Of a stretch of 64,000 nucleotides of DNA, positions 8,378 to 17,297 are shown piece by piece (the first letter of the stretch is position 1; the number at the start of each line of letters is the position of its first letter). Location of the stretch: assembly GCA_963699055.1 (NCBI GenBank), contig CAVOTA010000001.1:372001-436000 (forward strand), read 5' to 3'. Under the pieces are notes generated by a model. The model saw only the letters and a program-made list of their open reading frames with translations. It had not been told where the DNA came from and ran no database searches. Made by a program: the position numbers and the translations under genes. The DNA is from Bog-756 sp963699055. Its GTDB lineage: Bacteria > Actinomycetota > Acidimicrobiia > Acidimicrobiales > RAAP-2.

Positions 8378-8866
8378 ATGACCATCCACGACGTCTCCCT
8401 CCATACGCTCCAGGGCGAGCCGGTCTCGCTCGGCGACTACCGCGGCACGACCCTCCTCGTGGTCAACGTGGCCTCCAAGTGCGGGCTGACACCCCAGTAC
8501 GAGGGCCTCGAGCGCCTGCAGGCGACCTACGCCGACAAGGGTTTCACGGTCCTCGGGTTCCCGTGCAACCAGTTCGGCGCCCAGGAGCCCGGCAGCCCCG
8601 AGGAGATCGCCACCTTCTGCTCGACCACCTACGGGGTGACCTTCCCGATGCTGGAGAAGGTGGACGTCAACGGCGAGGACCGCCATCCGGTGTACCAGGA
8701 GCTCACCGCCTTCCCCGACGCCGACGGCGAGGCCGGGGACGTCCAGTGGAACTTCGAGAAGTTCCTCGTGGCACCCGACGGCACGGTGGTGCAGCGCTTC
8801 CGCCCCATGGTGGATCCCGAGGCACCCGAGGTCGTCGACGCCATCGAGGCCAACCTCCCGGGCTGA
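8378..8866 (+). CDS. Glutathione peroxidase family (Cys-type thiol peroxidase)
   Basis: A 162-residue thioredoxin-fold peroxidase. The peroxidatic residue is C35 in NVASKCGLTPQYEGL, a cysteine rather than selenocysteine. The family Gln lies in GFPCNQFGAQEPGS and the Trp in VQWNFEKFLV, completing the catalytic triad. Full family length and no signal peptide point to a cytoplasmic enzyme. Actinobacteria generally lack glutathione, so such enzymes usually accept electrons from thioredoxin (family knowledge). It starts from a leaderless-type promoter and is followed after 4 bases by a mycothiol-dependent-type gene, an apt redox pairing. Confidence 0.92.
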   Translation: MTIHDVSLHTLQGEPVSLGDYRGTTLLVVNVASKCGLTPQYEGLERLQATYADKGFTVLGFPCNQFGAQEPGSPEEIATFCSTTYGVTFPMLEKVDVNGEDRHPVYQELTAFPDADGEAGDVQWNFEKFLVAPDGTVVQRFRPMVDPEAPEVVDAIEANLPG

Positions 8867-8870
8867 TCGG

Positions 8871-9725
8871 TTGCCCGACGGGCGCGCTGACGGACCGGCG
8901 GGGGGGACGGACGACCCCGAGCCGGTGGTCGACGGGCTCGAGGAGGTGTGGCTGTCGTTCGCAGCCGCCTGCGAGGACCTCGATCCGGACGGATGGGACC
9001 GTCCGACCGACTGTCCGGGCTGGACCGTCCGCGATCAGCTGTCCCATGTGATCGGCGTCGAACGCATGGTGCTGGGCGACGAGGCGCCGCCACCGCCCGC
9101 CGTCGTGCCCGGACACGTCCGCAACGGATTCGCCGCCCTCAACGAGGCGTGGGTCGACGCCCGGCGGGACGTGCCCGGCAGCTCCGTGCTCGACGAGTTC
9201 GTGTCCGTGACCGGTCGACGGCTCCGTGAGCTCCGTGCGCTCCCGGCCGGACGGTTCGACGAGCTGACCTGGGGCCCGACGGGCGAGGTGACCTACCGCG
9301 GCTTCCTGGAGTCCCGGATCCTCGATTCCTGGGTCCACGAGCAGGACGTGCGCCGGGCGCTCGGGCGTCCGGGTGGGCGCAACGGCGCCGGCGAGTCCGC
9401 CGTCCTCGACCGCTGTGCGGCCACCATGGCCTACGTGGTGGGGAAGCGGGTGGCGCCGCCCGGAGGCACCTCGGTGGCGTTCGAGGTGACCGGTCCCCTC
9501 GGCCGGAGGGTGCCGGTCGTGGTCGCGGACGGCCGGGCCACGGTGGTGGACGGAGGCGGGCCCGACGTGGCGACCACGACGCTGACCATGGATGCCCAGA
9601 CGTTCTGGCGCCTGGGCTTCGGACGGGTCGGTGGACGGGAGGCACTGGCCGCGGGCGACGTGCTCGTCGAGGGCGACGGCCCCCTCGCCCGGCAGGTGCT
9701 CGACGCCATGGCCTTCATGGTCTGA
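8871..9725 (+). CDS. Maleylpyruvate-isomerase-type mycothiol-dependent enzyme (DinB-like fold)
   Basis: About 284 residues with the MDMPI N-terminal four-helix DinB-like fold. The family motif CPGWTVRDQLSHVIGVE supplies the first metal-binding His, and SWVHEQDVRRALGRPG supplies the second His region. A C-terminal MDMPI_C/SCP2-like half follows, roughly from residue 170. Such proteins use mycothiol or act as metal-dependent thiol transferases, but the substrate is not predictable. The chosen start is TTG 8871, four bases after the gpx stop, so the two are almost certainly co-transcribed. A later GTG start would also preserve the domain. Confidence 0.8.
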   Translation: MPDGRADGPAGGTDDPEPVVDGLEEVWLSFAAACEDLDPDGWDRPTDCPGWTVRDQLSHVIGVERMVLGDEAPPPPAVVPGHVRNGFAALNEAWVDARRDVPGSSVLDEFVSVTGRRLRELRALPAGRFDELTWGPTGEVTYRGFLESRILDSWVHEQDVRRALGRPGGRNGAGESAVLDRCAATMAYVVGKRVAPPGGTSVAFEVTGPLGRRVPVVVADGRATVVDGGGPDVATTTLTMDAQTFWRLGFGRVGGREALAAGDVLVEGDGPLARQVLDAMAFMV

Positions 9726-9740
9726 CGTTCCGATGGCCTG

Positions 9741-9760
9741 CGGCCCGGCCCGCCGGGCCG
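9741..9760 (+). terminator. Hairpin terminator upstream of tig
   Basis: An 8-bp stem, CGGCCCGG/CCGGGCCG, with a 4-base loop lies 15 bases after the stop of the MDMPI-type gene. Confidence 0.5.
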
Positions 9761-9796
9761 TTCGGCGATCCGGGAAGTAGGCCCTCCGGGGGCCGG

Positions 9797-9802
9797 TACA
9801 CT
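9797..9802 (+). promoter_or_regulatory. -10 box upstream of tig
   Basis: TACACT, 11 bases before ATG 9814. The transcript would carry only a 4-5 base leader. Confidence 0.45.
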
Positions 9803-9813
9803 CCTCTATTCGT

Positions 9814-11160
9814 ATGCGAGCAACAGCAGCGCCCGAGGAGGGCAACAAGGTCCGTCTCACCGTCGAGATCGACGAAGCGGAGATGGACGGAGCCCTCGAC
9901 GACGTGTTCCAACGTCTGTCGCGCGAGGTCCGGGTACCGGGGTTCCGGCCGGGGAAGGTGCCCCGCAAGGTCCTCGAGTCGAGGATGGGCGGGAAGGTGG
10001 CCCTGCGCGGCGAGGCCATCCGTGAGGCGCTGCCCGAGTTCTACTCGCGGGCTGTCGACGAGACCGAGGTCGACCCCATCGACCAACCCGACATCGACAT
10101 CACCGCCGGCGAGGAGTCCGGCCCGCTGTCCTTCGTGGCCGTCGTCGAGGTCCGACCCACCGTCGCCATCCCGGGCTACGGCGGCCTGGTGGTCACCCTG
10201 CCCTCCCTCGACGTGACCGACGAGGACGTCACCGCCCAGGTCGACCGGCTGCGCGCCACGTCGGGCGAACTCGTCGACGTGACGCGACCGGTGCTGAACG
10301 GCGACCAGGTGACGATCGACATCCGCGGCACGCGACCGGAGGCGGACGCCGACGGCGACGACTCGGACCTGACGGCCGACGACTTCCTCTACGAGGTCGG
10401 CTCCGACGGGGTCATCCCGGGACTCGACGACCAGCTCCTCGGCACCAAGGCCGGCGACACCGTGACCTTCGACGCCGAGCTCGAGGCCCTGGAGCAGACC
10501 GTGTCGTTCACCGTGGCGGTCAAGGAGGTCAAGGAGCTGTCGCTGCCCGACGCCGACGACACCTGGGCGTCCGAGGCGTCCGAGTTCGCCACCCTCGAGG
10601 AGCTGCGCACCGACATCGCCGAGCGGCTGCGCCAGCGCCGCATCGTCGAGGCCCAGATGGCGCTGCAGCAGAAGACGGTCGAAGCGCTCTGCGAGCTGGT
10701 GACCGAGGAGATCCCCGAGCAGCTGGTGGTCCAGGAGCTGCGCGAGCGGATCCACGACCTCAACCACCGGCTCGAGGGCCAGGGGATGAGCCTGGCCCAG
10801 TTCCTGGGGGTCACCGGCCGGTCGGAGGACGAGTTCCTGGAGGAGCTCCGGGCCCAGGCGCTCCAGAGCGTGAAGGCCGACCTGGCGCTCCGTGCGCTGG
10901 TCGAGGCCGAGGCCGTCGAGATCACCGACGAGGAGCTCGACGAGGAGTTGGCCGCCATGGGCAGCCGCCTCGACATGGAGGCCGACCAGGTGCGGAGTCA
11001 GCTCGAACAGGCCGGGAGGCTGTCGGCGGTACGCTCGGACCGACGCAAGGCGAAAGCGATGCGCTGGCTCGTGGATTCGGTCGAGCTGGTGGACGAGAAC
11101 GGGGCGCCCGTGTCACGGGACGACCTCACAGTGGACCAGGGCGAGGAGGACTCGGAGTGA
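9814..11160 (+). CDS. tig: Trigger factor, ribosome-associated chaperone and prolyl isomerase
   Basis: A 448-residue trigger factor. The N-terminal ribosome-binding domain carries the signature VPGFRPGKVPRKVLE around residues 45-60. The FKBP-like isomerase domain lies about 160-240 (GDQVTIDIRGT through VIPGLDDQLLG). The helical chaperone arms fill the rest, ending in an acidic tail. It binds near the ribosomal exit tunnel and shields nascent chains. The stop codon overlaps the GTG of clpP as GTGA, so chaperone and protease are translationally coupled. Confidence 0.96.
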   Translation: MRATAAPEEGNKVRLTVEIDEAEMDGALDDVFQRLSREVRVPGFRPGKVPRKVLESRMGGKVALRGEAIREALPEFYSRAVDETEVDPIDQPDIDITAGEESGPLSFVAVVEVRPTVAIPGYGGLVVTLPSLDVTDEDVTAQVDRLRATSGELVDVTRPVLNGDQVTIDIRGTRPEADADGDDSDLTADDFLYEVGSDGVIPGLDDQLLGTKAGDTVTFDAELEALEQTVSFTVAVKEVKELSLPDADDTWASEASEFATLEELRTDIAERLRQRRIVEAQMALQQKTVEALCELVTEEIPEQLVVQELRERIHDLNHRLEGQGMSLAQFLGVTGRSEDEFLEELRAQALQSVKADLALRALVEAEAVEITDEELDEELAAMGSRLDMEADQVRSQLEQAGRLSAVRSDRRKAKAMRWLVDSVELVDENGAPVSRDDLTVDQGEEDSE

Positions 11161-11810
11161 GTTTCACAGAGGCAAGCAGGTCGATCGACGCGCAGGGCTA
11201 CAGCGTGCCGTGGGTCGTCGAGTCCACCAGCCGGGGGGAGCGCAACTACGACCTGTTCTCCCGCCTGCTGAAGGAGCGCATCATCTTCCTGGGCACCCCG
11301 ATCAACGACACGGTGGCCAACCTGGTCTGCGCCCAGCTCCTGTTCCTGGAGTCCGAGGAGTCCGACAAGGACATCCATCTCTACATCAACTCCCCGGGCG
11401 GCGACATCACGGCGCTCTTCGCCATCTACGACACGATGAAGTACATCAAGCCCGACACGTCGACGTTCTGCTTCGGCCAGGCGGCGTCGGCCGCAGCCGT
11501 GCTGCTCGGTGCCGGCACCAAGGGCAAGCGCTTCGCCCTCCCGCACGCCCGCATCCTCCTGCACCAGCCCTTCGGCGGCGTCGAGGGACAGGCCAGTGAC
11601 ATCGAGCTACAGGCCAGGGAGATCCTCCGCATGCGGGACCTCCTGAACGGCATGCTGGCCGACGACACCGGCCAGAGTGCCGAGCGGGTGTCGAAGGACA
11701 CCGACCGCGACTTCATCATGACGGCGGCCGAGGCCGTCGAGTACGGGCTCATCGACGAGGTCATCTCGGCACGGGACACGCTCCCCATGGACGCCATCGG
11801 CGCCGCCTAG
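11157..11810 (+). CDS. clpP: ATP-dependent Clp protease proteolytic subunit
   Basis: A 217-residue serine peptidase subunit that forms the heptameric barrel served by ClpX. The catalytic triad is intact: S111 in CFGQAASAAAV, H136 in LLHQPFGG, and the Asp in the KDTDRD segment. Serine is followed by Ala-Ala rather than the common Met-Gly/Ala. GTG 11157 overlaps the tig stop. Most actinobacteria encode tandem clpP1-clpP2 at this place, but only one copy is present here, so a partner subunit, if any, must lie elsewhere. clpX follows after 179 bases. Confidence 0.95.
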   Translation: MSFTEASRSIDAQGYSVPWVVESTSRGERNYDLFSRLLKERIIFLGTPINDTVANLVCAQLLFLESEESDKDIHLYINSPGGDITALFAIYDTMKYIKPDTSTFCFGQAASAAAVLLGAGTKGKRFALPHARILLHQPFGGVEGQASDIELQAREILRMRDLLNGMLADDTGQSAERVSKDTDRDFIMTAAEAVEYGLIDEVISARDTLPMDAIGAA

Positions 11811-11871
11811 GTACGACGCACCGTCCGCGACCCGGTCGGTCACGAGGTCCCGTTCGCGGCACCCCAGCCGC

Positions 11872-11877
11872 TAGGGT
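11872..11877 (+). promoter_or_regulatory. Possible clpX promoter
   Basis: TAGGGT in the 179-base gap between clpP and clpX. It would give a leader of about 105 bases. No convincing -35 is seen. Confidence 0.3.
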
Positions 11878-11989
11878 TGGTGGTCCGGGCAACGGGGCCG
11901 GCACCGAGGTCGCAGGTGTCGGGCAGCACAGGCAGGACAGCGTTCGGCCGAGCAGCAGGGCCGCCGACAGAAGGGCACGAGGAACCGAC

Positions 11990-13270
<1,281 letters not shown>

Positions 13271-13301
13271 GGGCAGGTCCCGTGGCCGCGTCCGGGCCCC
13301 C

Positions 13302-14648
13302 GTGACGCACCGCACCCGTCGTGATCCCGTGACCTTCGCCGACCTGTCCGAGGCGCTCGCCTGGCTCGACTCGCACATCGACTTCGAGTCGGCCATGCCC
13401 ACCCGGCGCACCCTGCCCTCGCTCGACCGCATGCGCGTGCTCGCCTCGCTGCTCGGCGACCCGCACACCGCCTACCCGGTCATCCACATCACGGGGACGA
13501 ACGGCAAGGGGTCGACGGCGGCGATGACCAGCGCGCTGCTCTCGGCGATGGGGCTCAGCGTCGGCACGTACACCAGCCCGAACCTGTCGCGGGTCAACGA
13601 ACGGATCGCCCGCAACGGTGAGCCCGTCGACGACGAGTCGTTCACCGACGTCCTGGACTCGTTGCAGCGGATCGAGACGCTGATGGACGAACCGCCCACC
13701 CGGTTCGAGCTGCTGACGGCGGCCGCGCTGACGTGGTTCGCCGACGAGGCCGTCGACGTCGCCGTGGTGGAGGTGGGCCTGGGCGGGACCTGGGACTGCA
13801 CCAACATCGTGCACGGTGCCGTGTCGGTCATCACCAACATCAGCTACGACCACACCGAGGTGCTCGGCCCGACCCTCGAGGACATCGCCCGGGACAAGGC
13901 CGGCATCTTCACGTCCGGGGGTCGGGCGGTGGTGGGGGAGACCGATCCGATGCTGGTGTCCCTCTTCCGGGCCGCCGCCGACGCCGCCGGCTGCCAGTCC
14001 TTGTGGGCCCGGGGCGTCGACTTCGCCTGCACGTCGAACCGCCTGGCCGTCGGGGGCCGCCTGGTGGACCTGCGCACACCCGGTGCGGCCTACGGCGAGG
14101 TGCTGCTGCCACTGCACGGCAGCCACCAGGGTGACAACGCCGCGTGCGCACTGGCCGCGGCCGAGGCCTTCTTCGGGTCGCCGCTGCACGAGGACGTGGT
14201 GGAGGAGGGACTGGCGGCCGTGCGGGTGCCCGGGCGCCTCGAGGTCGTCGGCCGCCACCCGCTGGTCCTCGTGGACGGGGCCCACAACGTGGCGGGCATG
14301 ATGGTCCTGGCCCGCTCGTTGTCCGAGGAGTTCACCACCGACGGCGAGTCGACGGCCGTCGTCGGGATGCTCACCGGCCGGGACCCCAGGGCCATGCTCG
14401 ACGCCCTGGTGTCGGCCGGGATCCGCTCGGTGGTCGTGTGCGCCCCCGACAGCCCCCGGGCGCTCCCGGTGGGGGACCTGGCGGCGGCGGCGTCGTCACT
14501 CGGCATGGAGGTGCTGGTGGCCGCCTCACCGACCGCGGCGGTCCACCGTGCCGTCGGGCGGTCGGGACCCGACGACCGGGTGGTCGTGTGCGGTTCGCTC
14601 TATGTGGTGGCCGACGCCCGCGAGGCCCTCCTGGGTCGGGACGCCTGA
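13302..14648 (+). CDS. folC: Folylpolyglutamate synthase / dihydrofolate synthase
   Basis: About 448 residues of the Mur-ligase-like FolC family, which adds glutamate to (dihydro)folate using ATP. Visible are the P-loop HITGTNGKGST, the EVGLGGTWDCTN metal-binding segment, ISYDHTEVLG with the catalytic His, and DGAHNVAGM in the C-terminal domain. Two in-frame GTG starts (13302 and 13329) are possible and neither has a clear Shine-Dalgarno. The conserved region begins just after the second. It follows clpX by 31 bases and is probably co-transcribed. Confidence 0.92.
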   Translation: MTHRTRRDPVTFADLSEALAWLDSHIDFESAMPTRRTLPSLDRMRVLASLLGDPHTAYPVIHITGTNGKGSTAAMTSALLSAMGLSVGTYTSPNLSRVNERIARNGEPVDDESFTDVLDSLQRIETLMDEPPTRFELLTAAALTWFADEAVDVAVVEVGLGGTWDCTNIVHGAVSVITNISYDHTEVLGPTLEDIARDKAGIFTSGGRAVVGETDPMLVSLFRAAADAAGCQSLWARGVDFACTSNRLAVGGRLVDLRTPGAAYGEVLLPLHGSHQGDNAACALAAAEAFFGSPLHEDVVEEGLAAVRVPGRLEVVGRHPLVLVDGAHNVAGMMVLARSLSEEFTTDGESTAVVGMLTGRDPRAMLDALVSAGIRSVVVCAPDSPRALPVGDLAAAASSLGMEVLVAASPTAAVHRAVGRSGPDDRVVVCGSLYVVADAREALLGRDA

Positions 14649-14709
14649 GCCCCCGGGCGCCGACCGCCGTCGGGCGGCCGGCGCGCCGGTCGGACCGGGA
14701 GCGGTCGGG

Positions 14710-15141
14710 TCAGGCGCCGGGCGGGTCCACCACGGGGACGTCGATGGTGGCGTGCCACAGCAGGACGTACTGCGGGCACCCGCCGACCGTCCCGCAGACC
14801 GGGGTGCCGAGGGCCTCGAGTCCGGCCGAGCCGTAGCCGACGACCCGGAAGACCGTCCGCGACGCGCCGGTGGACGTGGTCCCCTCGGACACCAGCCGGA
14901 GTACCGGGGTCGCCTGGCTCACCGAGGCGACGGACCAGGTCATGTGCGGGCTCGACAGGGCGACCACGACCCGCTCGCCCTTGGTGGCGAGCACCGTGGC
15001 CCCGTCCGAGGCGAAGGTCAGGGTCACCGACTTGGTCACCGGTGGGGTGACGGGGGTGGCGGCGGCGTAGGTGCCGGTGGCGGCGAGCGCCAGCGCGGAG
15101 ATCGCGAGTGCGACCCCGCCGGCCGTGAGCTTGGAACGCAT
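14710..15141 (-). CDS. Small secreted protein, possibly chagasin-like
   Basis: A 143-residue protein with a classical signal peptide, MRSKLTAGGVALAISALALA, probably cleaved near the following ATG-TYA residues. The mature part is beta-rich, with a GERVVVALSSPHMTWSV segment and a FRVVGYGSAGLEALGTP segment. Together these resemble the layout of inhibitor I42 (chagasin-like) Ig folds, though the canonical NPTTG loop is absent. This call is tentative. Start ATG 15141 has a GGAGG ribosome-binding site. It converges with folC. Confidence 0.6.
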   Translation of the reverse strand: MRSKLTAGGVALAISALALAATGTYAAATPVTPPVTKSVTLTFASDGATVLATKGERVVVALSSPHMTWSVASVSQATPVLRLVSEGTTSTGASRTVFRVVGYGSAGLEALGTPVCGTVGGCPQYVLLWHATIDVPVVDPPGA

Positions 15142-15245
15142 GGGAACCTCCAGGGAGTGCGTGGTTGACGAGACGACCCTGCCCCTCAAGCCAACGTGCC
15201 CCTGCCGTCAGCGTTACAGACGGACACCGGCGCCGGCGGGGGTCC

Positions 15246-15452
15246 TCATCCGTCACGTCGCCGGAACCGTGCGCCCATGCGTGGCACGAAGGGCAGGACG
15301 GACGCCGCCGCTCCCGCCACGACGGTGGCCACCGTCGTGGCCAACCACGCCGGATGGAGTCCGGCGGCCCGGACCACGGCGGACAGGAGCCACGCGCCGG
15401 TACCGACGAGGATGACGAAGGCGACCCGGTGGGAGTCGATCCAGTGGACCAC
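15246..15452 (-). CDS. 68-residue two-helix membrane protein
   Basis: A short protein with two predicted transmembrane helices (about 10-30 and 35-56) and a basic C-terminal tail ending RFRRRDG. No family is recognised with confidence. Actinobacteria often have a small DUF4233-type membrane protein between folC and ndk, and the position fits, but the length is shorter. The start GTG 15452 is supported by TACCAT 6 bases upstream on the minus strand, matching the leaderless pattern of the window. Confidence 0.5.
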   Translation of the reverse strand: MVHWIDSHRVAFVILVGTGAWLLSAVVRAAGLHPAWLATTVATVVAGAAASVLPFVPRMGARFRRRDG

Positions 15453-15458
15453 GTCCCC

Positions 15459-15464
15459 ATGGTA
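15459..15464 (-). promoter_or_regulatory. -10 box of leaderless promoter (small membrane protein)
   Basis: TACCAT on the minus strand, 6 bases from GTG 15452. Confidence 0.45.
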
Positions 15465-15573
15465 CGCCCGTCCGCACCGGGTGCGGTCGGAACGGTCATG
15501 GCGCCGGTGCTGTGGTCCCGACCCGCCGACGGGGGGCCGGCGCCGGCGCGCCGACGTCCCGCTCCACGTCGGC

Positions 15574-15579
15574 TAGCCT
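15574..15579 (+). promoter_or_regulatory. -10 box upstream of ndk
   Basis: TAGCCT, 9 bases before GTG 15589, so the leader would be at most 2-3 bases. Confidence 0.45.
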
Positions 15580-15588
15580 GCTCCGCTC

Positions 15589-15996
15589 GTGGGACGAACA
15601 CTTGTCATAGCCAAGCCCGACGCCGTCGAACGCGGTCTGTCCGGCGAGATCCTGAGCCGCATCGAGCGCAAGGGGCTGCGCCTGGTGGCCGCCGAGCTGC
15701 GCACGGTCACGACCGAGACGGCGGTGGCGCACTACGCCGAACACGAGGGCAAGCCCTTCTTCGACGAGCTGGTCACCTTCATCACCCGTTCACCGGTGCT
15801 GGTGATGGTGGTCGAGGGCCCCGACGACACCTTCAAGGTGGTGCGCAACCTGATGGGCGCCACCAATCCGGTCGACGCCGACCCCGGGACCATCCGGGGC
15901 GACCTCGCCATCGAGATGGGGGAGAACCTCGTGCACGGCTCGGACTCGAACGAGTCGGCCGAGCGGGAGATCGCCATCTTCTTCCCCGGCCTGTAG
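15589..15996 (+). CDS. ndk: Nucleoside diphosphate kinase
   Basis: A 135-residue NDP kinase that transfers the gamma phosphate between nucleoside tri- and diphosphates through a phospho-histidine. The active-site His is in NLVHGSDSNESAEREI, the family signature, and the N-terminal TLVIAKPDAVERGL segment and the RNLMGATNP nucleotide-binding loop are present. Length is typical. The start GTG 15589 has no Shine-Dalgarno but a TAGCCT -10 box 9 bases upstream. It is monocistronic and is followed by a palindromic hairpin. Confidence 0.96.
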   Translation: MGRTLVIAKPDAVERGLSGEILSRIERKGLRLVAAELRTVTTETAVAHYAEHEGKPFFDELVTFITRSPVLVMVVEGPDDTFKVVRNLMGATNPVDADPGTIRGDLAIEMGENLVHGSDSNESAEREIAIFFPGL

Positions 15997-15998
15997 AC

Positions 15999-16012
15999 CC
16001 CGGCGCGCCGGG
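15999..16012 (+). terminator. Hairpin after ndk
   Basis: The palindrome CCCGGCGCGCCGGG starts 3 bases after the ndk stop and is followed by further GC-rich inverted-repeat sequence (about 16013-16045). It is a plausible terminator. Confidence 0.4.
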
Positions 16013-16124
16013 CCCGGTGCCCGGTCGGCCGACCGGTCGGCTGACGACCCTCCTGACCTGGGCCGGAGCGGTCCGGGGGCACGGCGCGCCCGGTGGCGCC
16101 CTTGTGCCCCTCTGCCGCATCCCG

Positions 16125-16130
16125 TAGCCT
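16125..16130 (+). promoter_or_regulatory. -10 box for the mre operon
   Basis: TAGCCT, 9 bases before ATG 16140 of the mini-ORF preceding mreB. The mini-ORF would be almost leaderless. Confidence 0.45.
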
Positions 16131-16139
16131 GAGGGCCAC

Positions 16140-16238
16140 ATGCCAGCTGCAACGACCTGCCTGCGCAGCGGAAGCCCGGCCTGGTCGCGCGCCCCCGTGT
16201 CCACCAGTCCGATGATCGACAGAGGAGTGCATCTCTGA
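16140..16238 (+). CDS. 32-codon mini-ORF coupled to mreB
   Basis: The frame from ATG 16140 is open for 32 codons (MPAATTCLRSGS near the start, DRGVHL at the end). It stops at TGA 16236-16238, sharing its last base with the mreB ATG (TGATG). It begins right after a -10 box, so it should be translated as a leaderless message. It is basic and serine-rich and has no recognised family. A regulatory leader peptide or coupling device is inferred from its position; translation is unproven. Confidence 0.4.
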   Translation: MPAATTCLRSGSPAWSRAPVSTSPMIDRGVHL

Positions 16239-17269
16239 TGCGCGACAACAGTTTCTCCCTCCTGGGACGCGACATGGCCGTGGACCTCGGAACCGCCAAC
16301 ACCCTGGTGTACGTGCGTGGCCGCGGCATCGTGCTGAACGAGCCGTCCGTGGTCGCCGTCAACACCAAGGACGGCCGCCCGCTGGCCGTGGGCGCCGAGG
16401 CCAAGCGGATGATCGGCCGCACGCCCAGCCACATCCAGGCCATCCGTCCCCTGAAGGACGGCGTCATCGCCGACTTCGAGATCTGCGAGAAGATGCTCCG
16501 CTACTTCATCCACCGGGTGCACCAGCGGCGCTTCGCCAAGCCGCGCATGGTGATCTGCGTCCCGTCCGGCATCACCGGGGTGGAGCAGCGCGCCGTCATG
16601 GAGGCCGCCGAATACGCGGGGGCACGCAAGGCGTACATCATCGAGGAGCCCATGGCCGCGGCCATCGGCGCCGGCCTCCCGGTGCACGAGCCCACCGGCA
16701 ACATGGTGGTCGACATCGGTGGCGGCACCACCGAGGTGGCGGTCATCTCCCTCGGCGGCATCGTGACGAGCCAGTCGATCCGCATCGGGGGTGACGAGCT
16801 CGACGAGGCCATCGTCTCGTTCGTGAAGAAGGAGTACAGCCTCGCCCTGGGCGAACGTACGGCGGAGGAGATCAAGATCGCCCTGGGTTCGGCGTACGAG
16901 CTCGAGGAGGAGCTGCACGCCGAGATCCGCGGCCGCGACCTGGTCACGGGCCTGCCCAAGACCGTCGTGATCTCCACCCAGGAGATCCGACAGGCCATCG
17001 ACGAGCCGGTCTCGGCGATCGTCGACGCCGTCAAGGTGACCCTCGACCGTACGCCGCCGGAGCTGGCCGCCGACATCATGGAGCAGGGGATCGTCCTGAC
17101 CGGTGGAGGAGCCCTCCTGCACGGTCTCGAGAGCCGCCTGACCCAGGAGACGGGGATGCCCATCGTGGTGGCCCGTGACCCGCTGAACTGCGTGGCCATC
17201 GGCAGCGGACAGTGCCTGGAGGAGTTCGAGGCCCTGAAGCAGGTCCTCATCACCTCGTCGGCTCGCTGA
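16238..17269 (+). CDS. mreB: Rod shape-determining protein MreB (bacterial actin)
   Basis: A 343-residue actin-fold ATPase. Family signatures are MAVDLGTANTLVYV (phosphate 1), VDIGGGTTEVAVISLGG (phosphate 2) and the adenosine motif VLTGGGALLHGL. MreB filaments position lateral wall synthesis at the inner membrane. The ATG 16238 has AGAGGAG about 11 bases upstream and also overlaps the stop of the preceding mini-ORF. mreC, mreD and mrdA follow on the same strand, giving the standard elongasome order. Confidence 0.97.
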   Translation: MRDNSFSLLGRDMAVDLGTANTLVYVRGRGIVLNEPSVVAVNTKDGRPLAVGAEAKRMIGRTPSHIQAIRPLKDGVIADFEICEKMLRYFIHRVHQRRFAKPRMVICVPSGITGVEQRAVMEAAEYAGARKAYIIEEPMAAAIGAGLPVHEPTGNMVVDIGGGTTEVAVISLGGIVTSQSIRIGGDELDEAIVSFVKKEYSLALGERTAEEIKIALGSAYELEEELHAEIRGRDLVTGLPKTVVISTQEIRQAIDEPVSAIVDAVKVTLDRTPPELAADIMEQGIVLTGGGALLHGLESRLTQETGMPIVVARDPLNCVAIGSGQCLEEFEALKQVLITSSAR

Positions 17270-17284
17270 CCGCCGGGGCGGCCG

Positions 17285-17290
17285 TACTCT
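17285..17290 (+). promoter_or_regulatory. -10 box of leaderless promoter (mreC)
   Basis: TACTCT lies in the short mreB-mreC gap, 7 bases before ATG 17298. It suggests independent expression of mreCD-mrdA and selects ATG 17298 over GTG 17292. Confidence 0.45.
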
Positions 17291-17297
17291 CGTGGCG

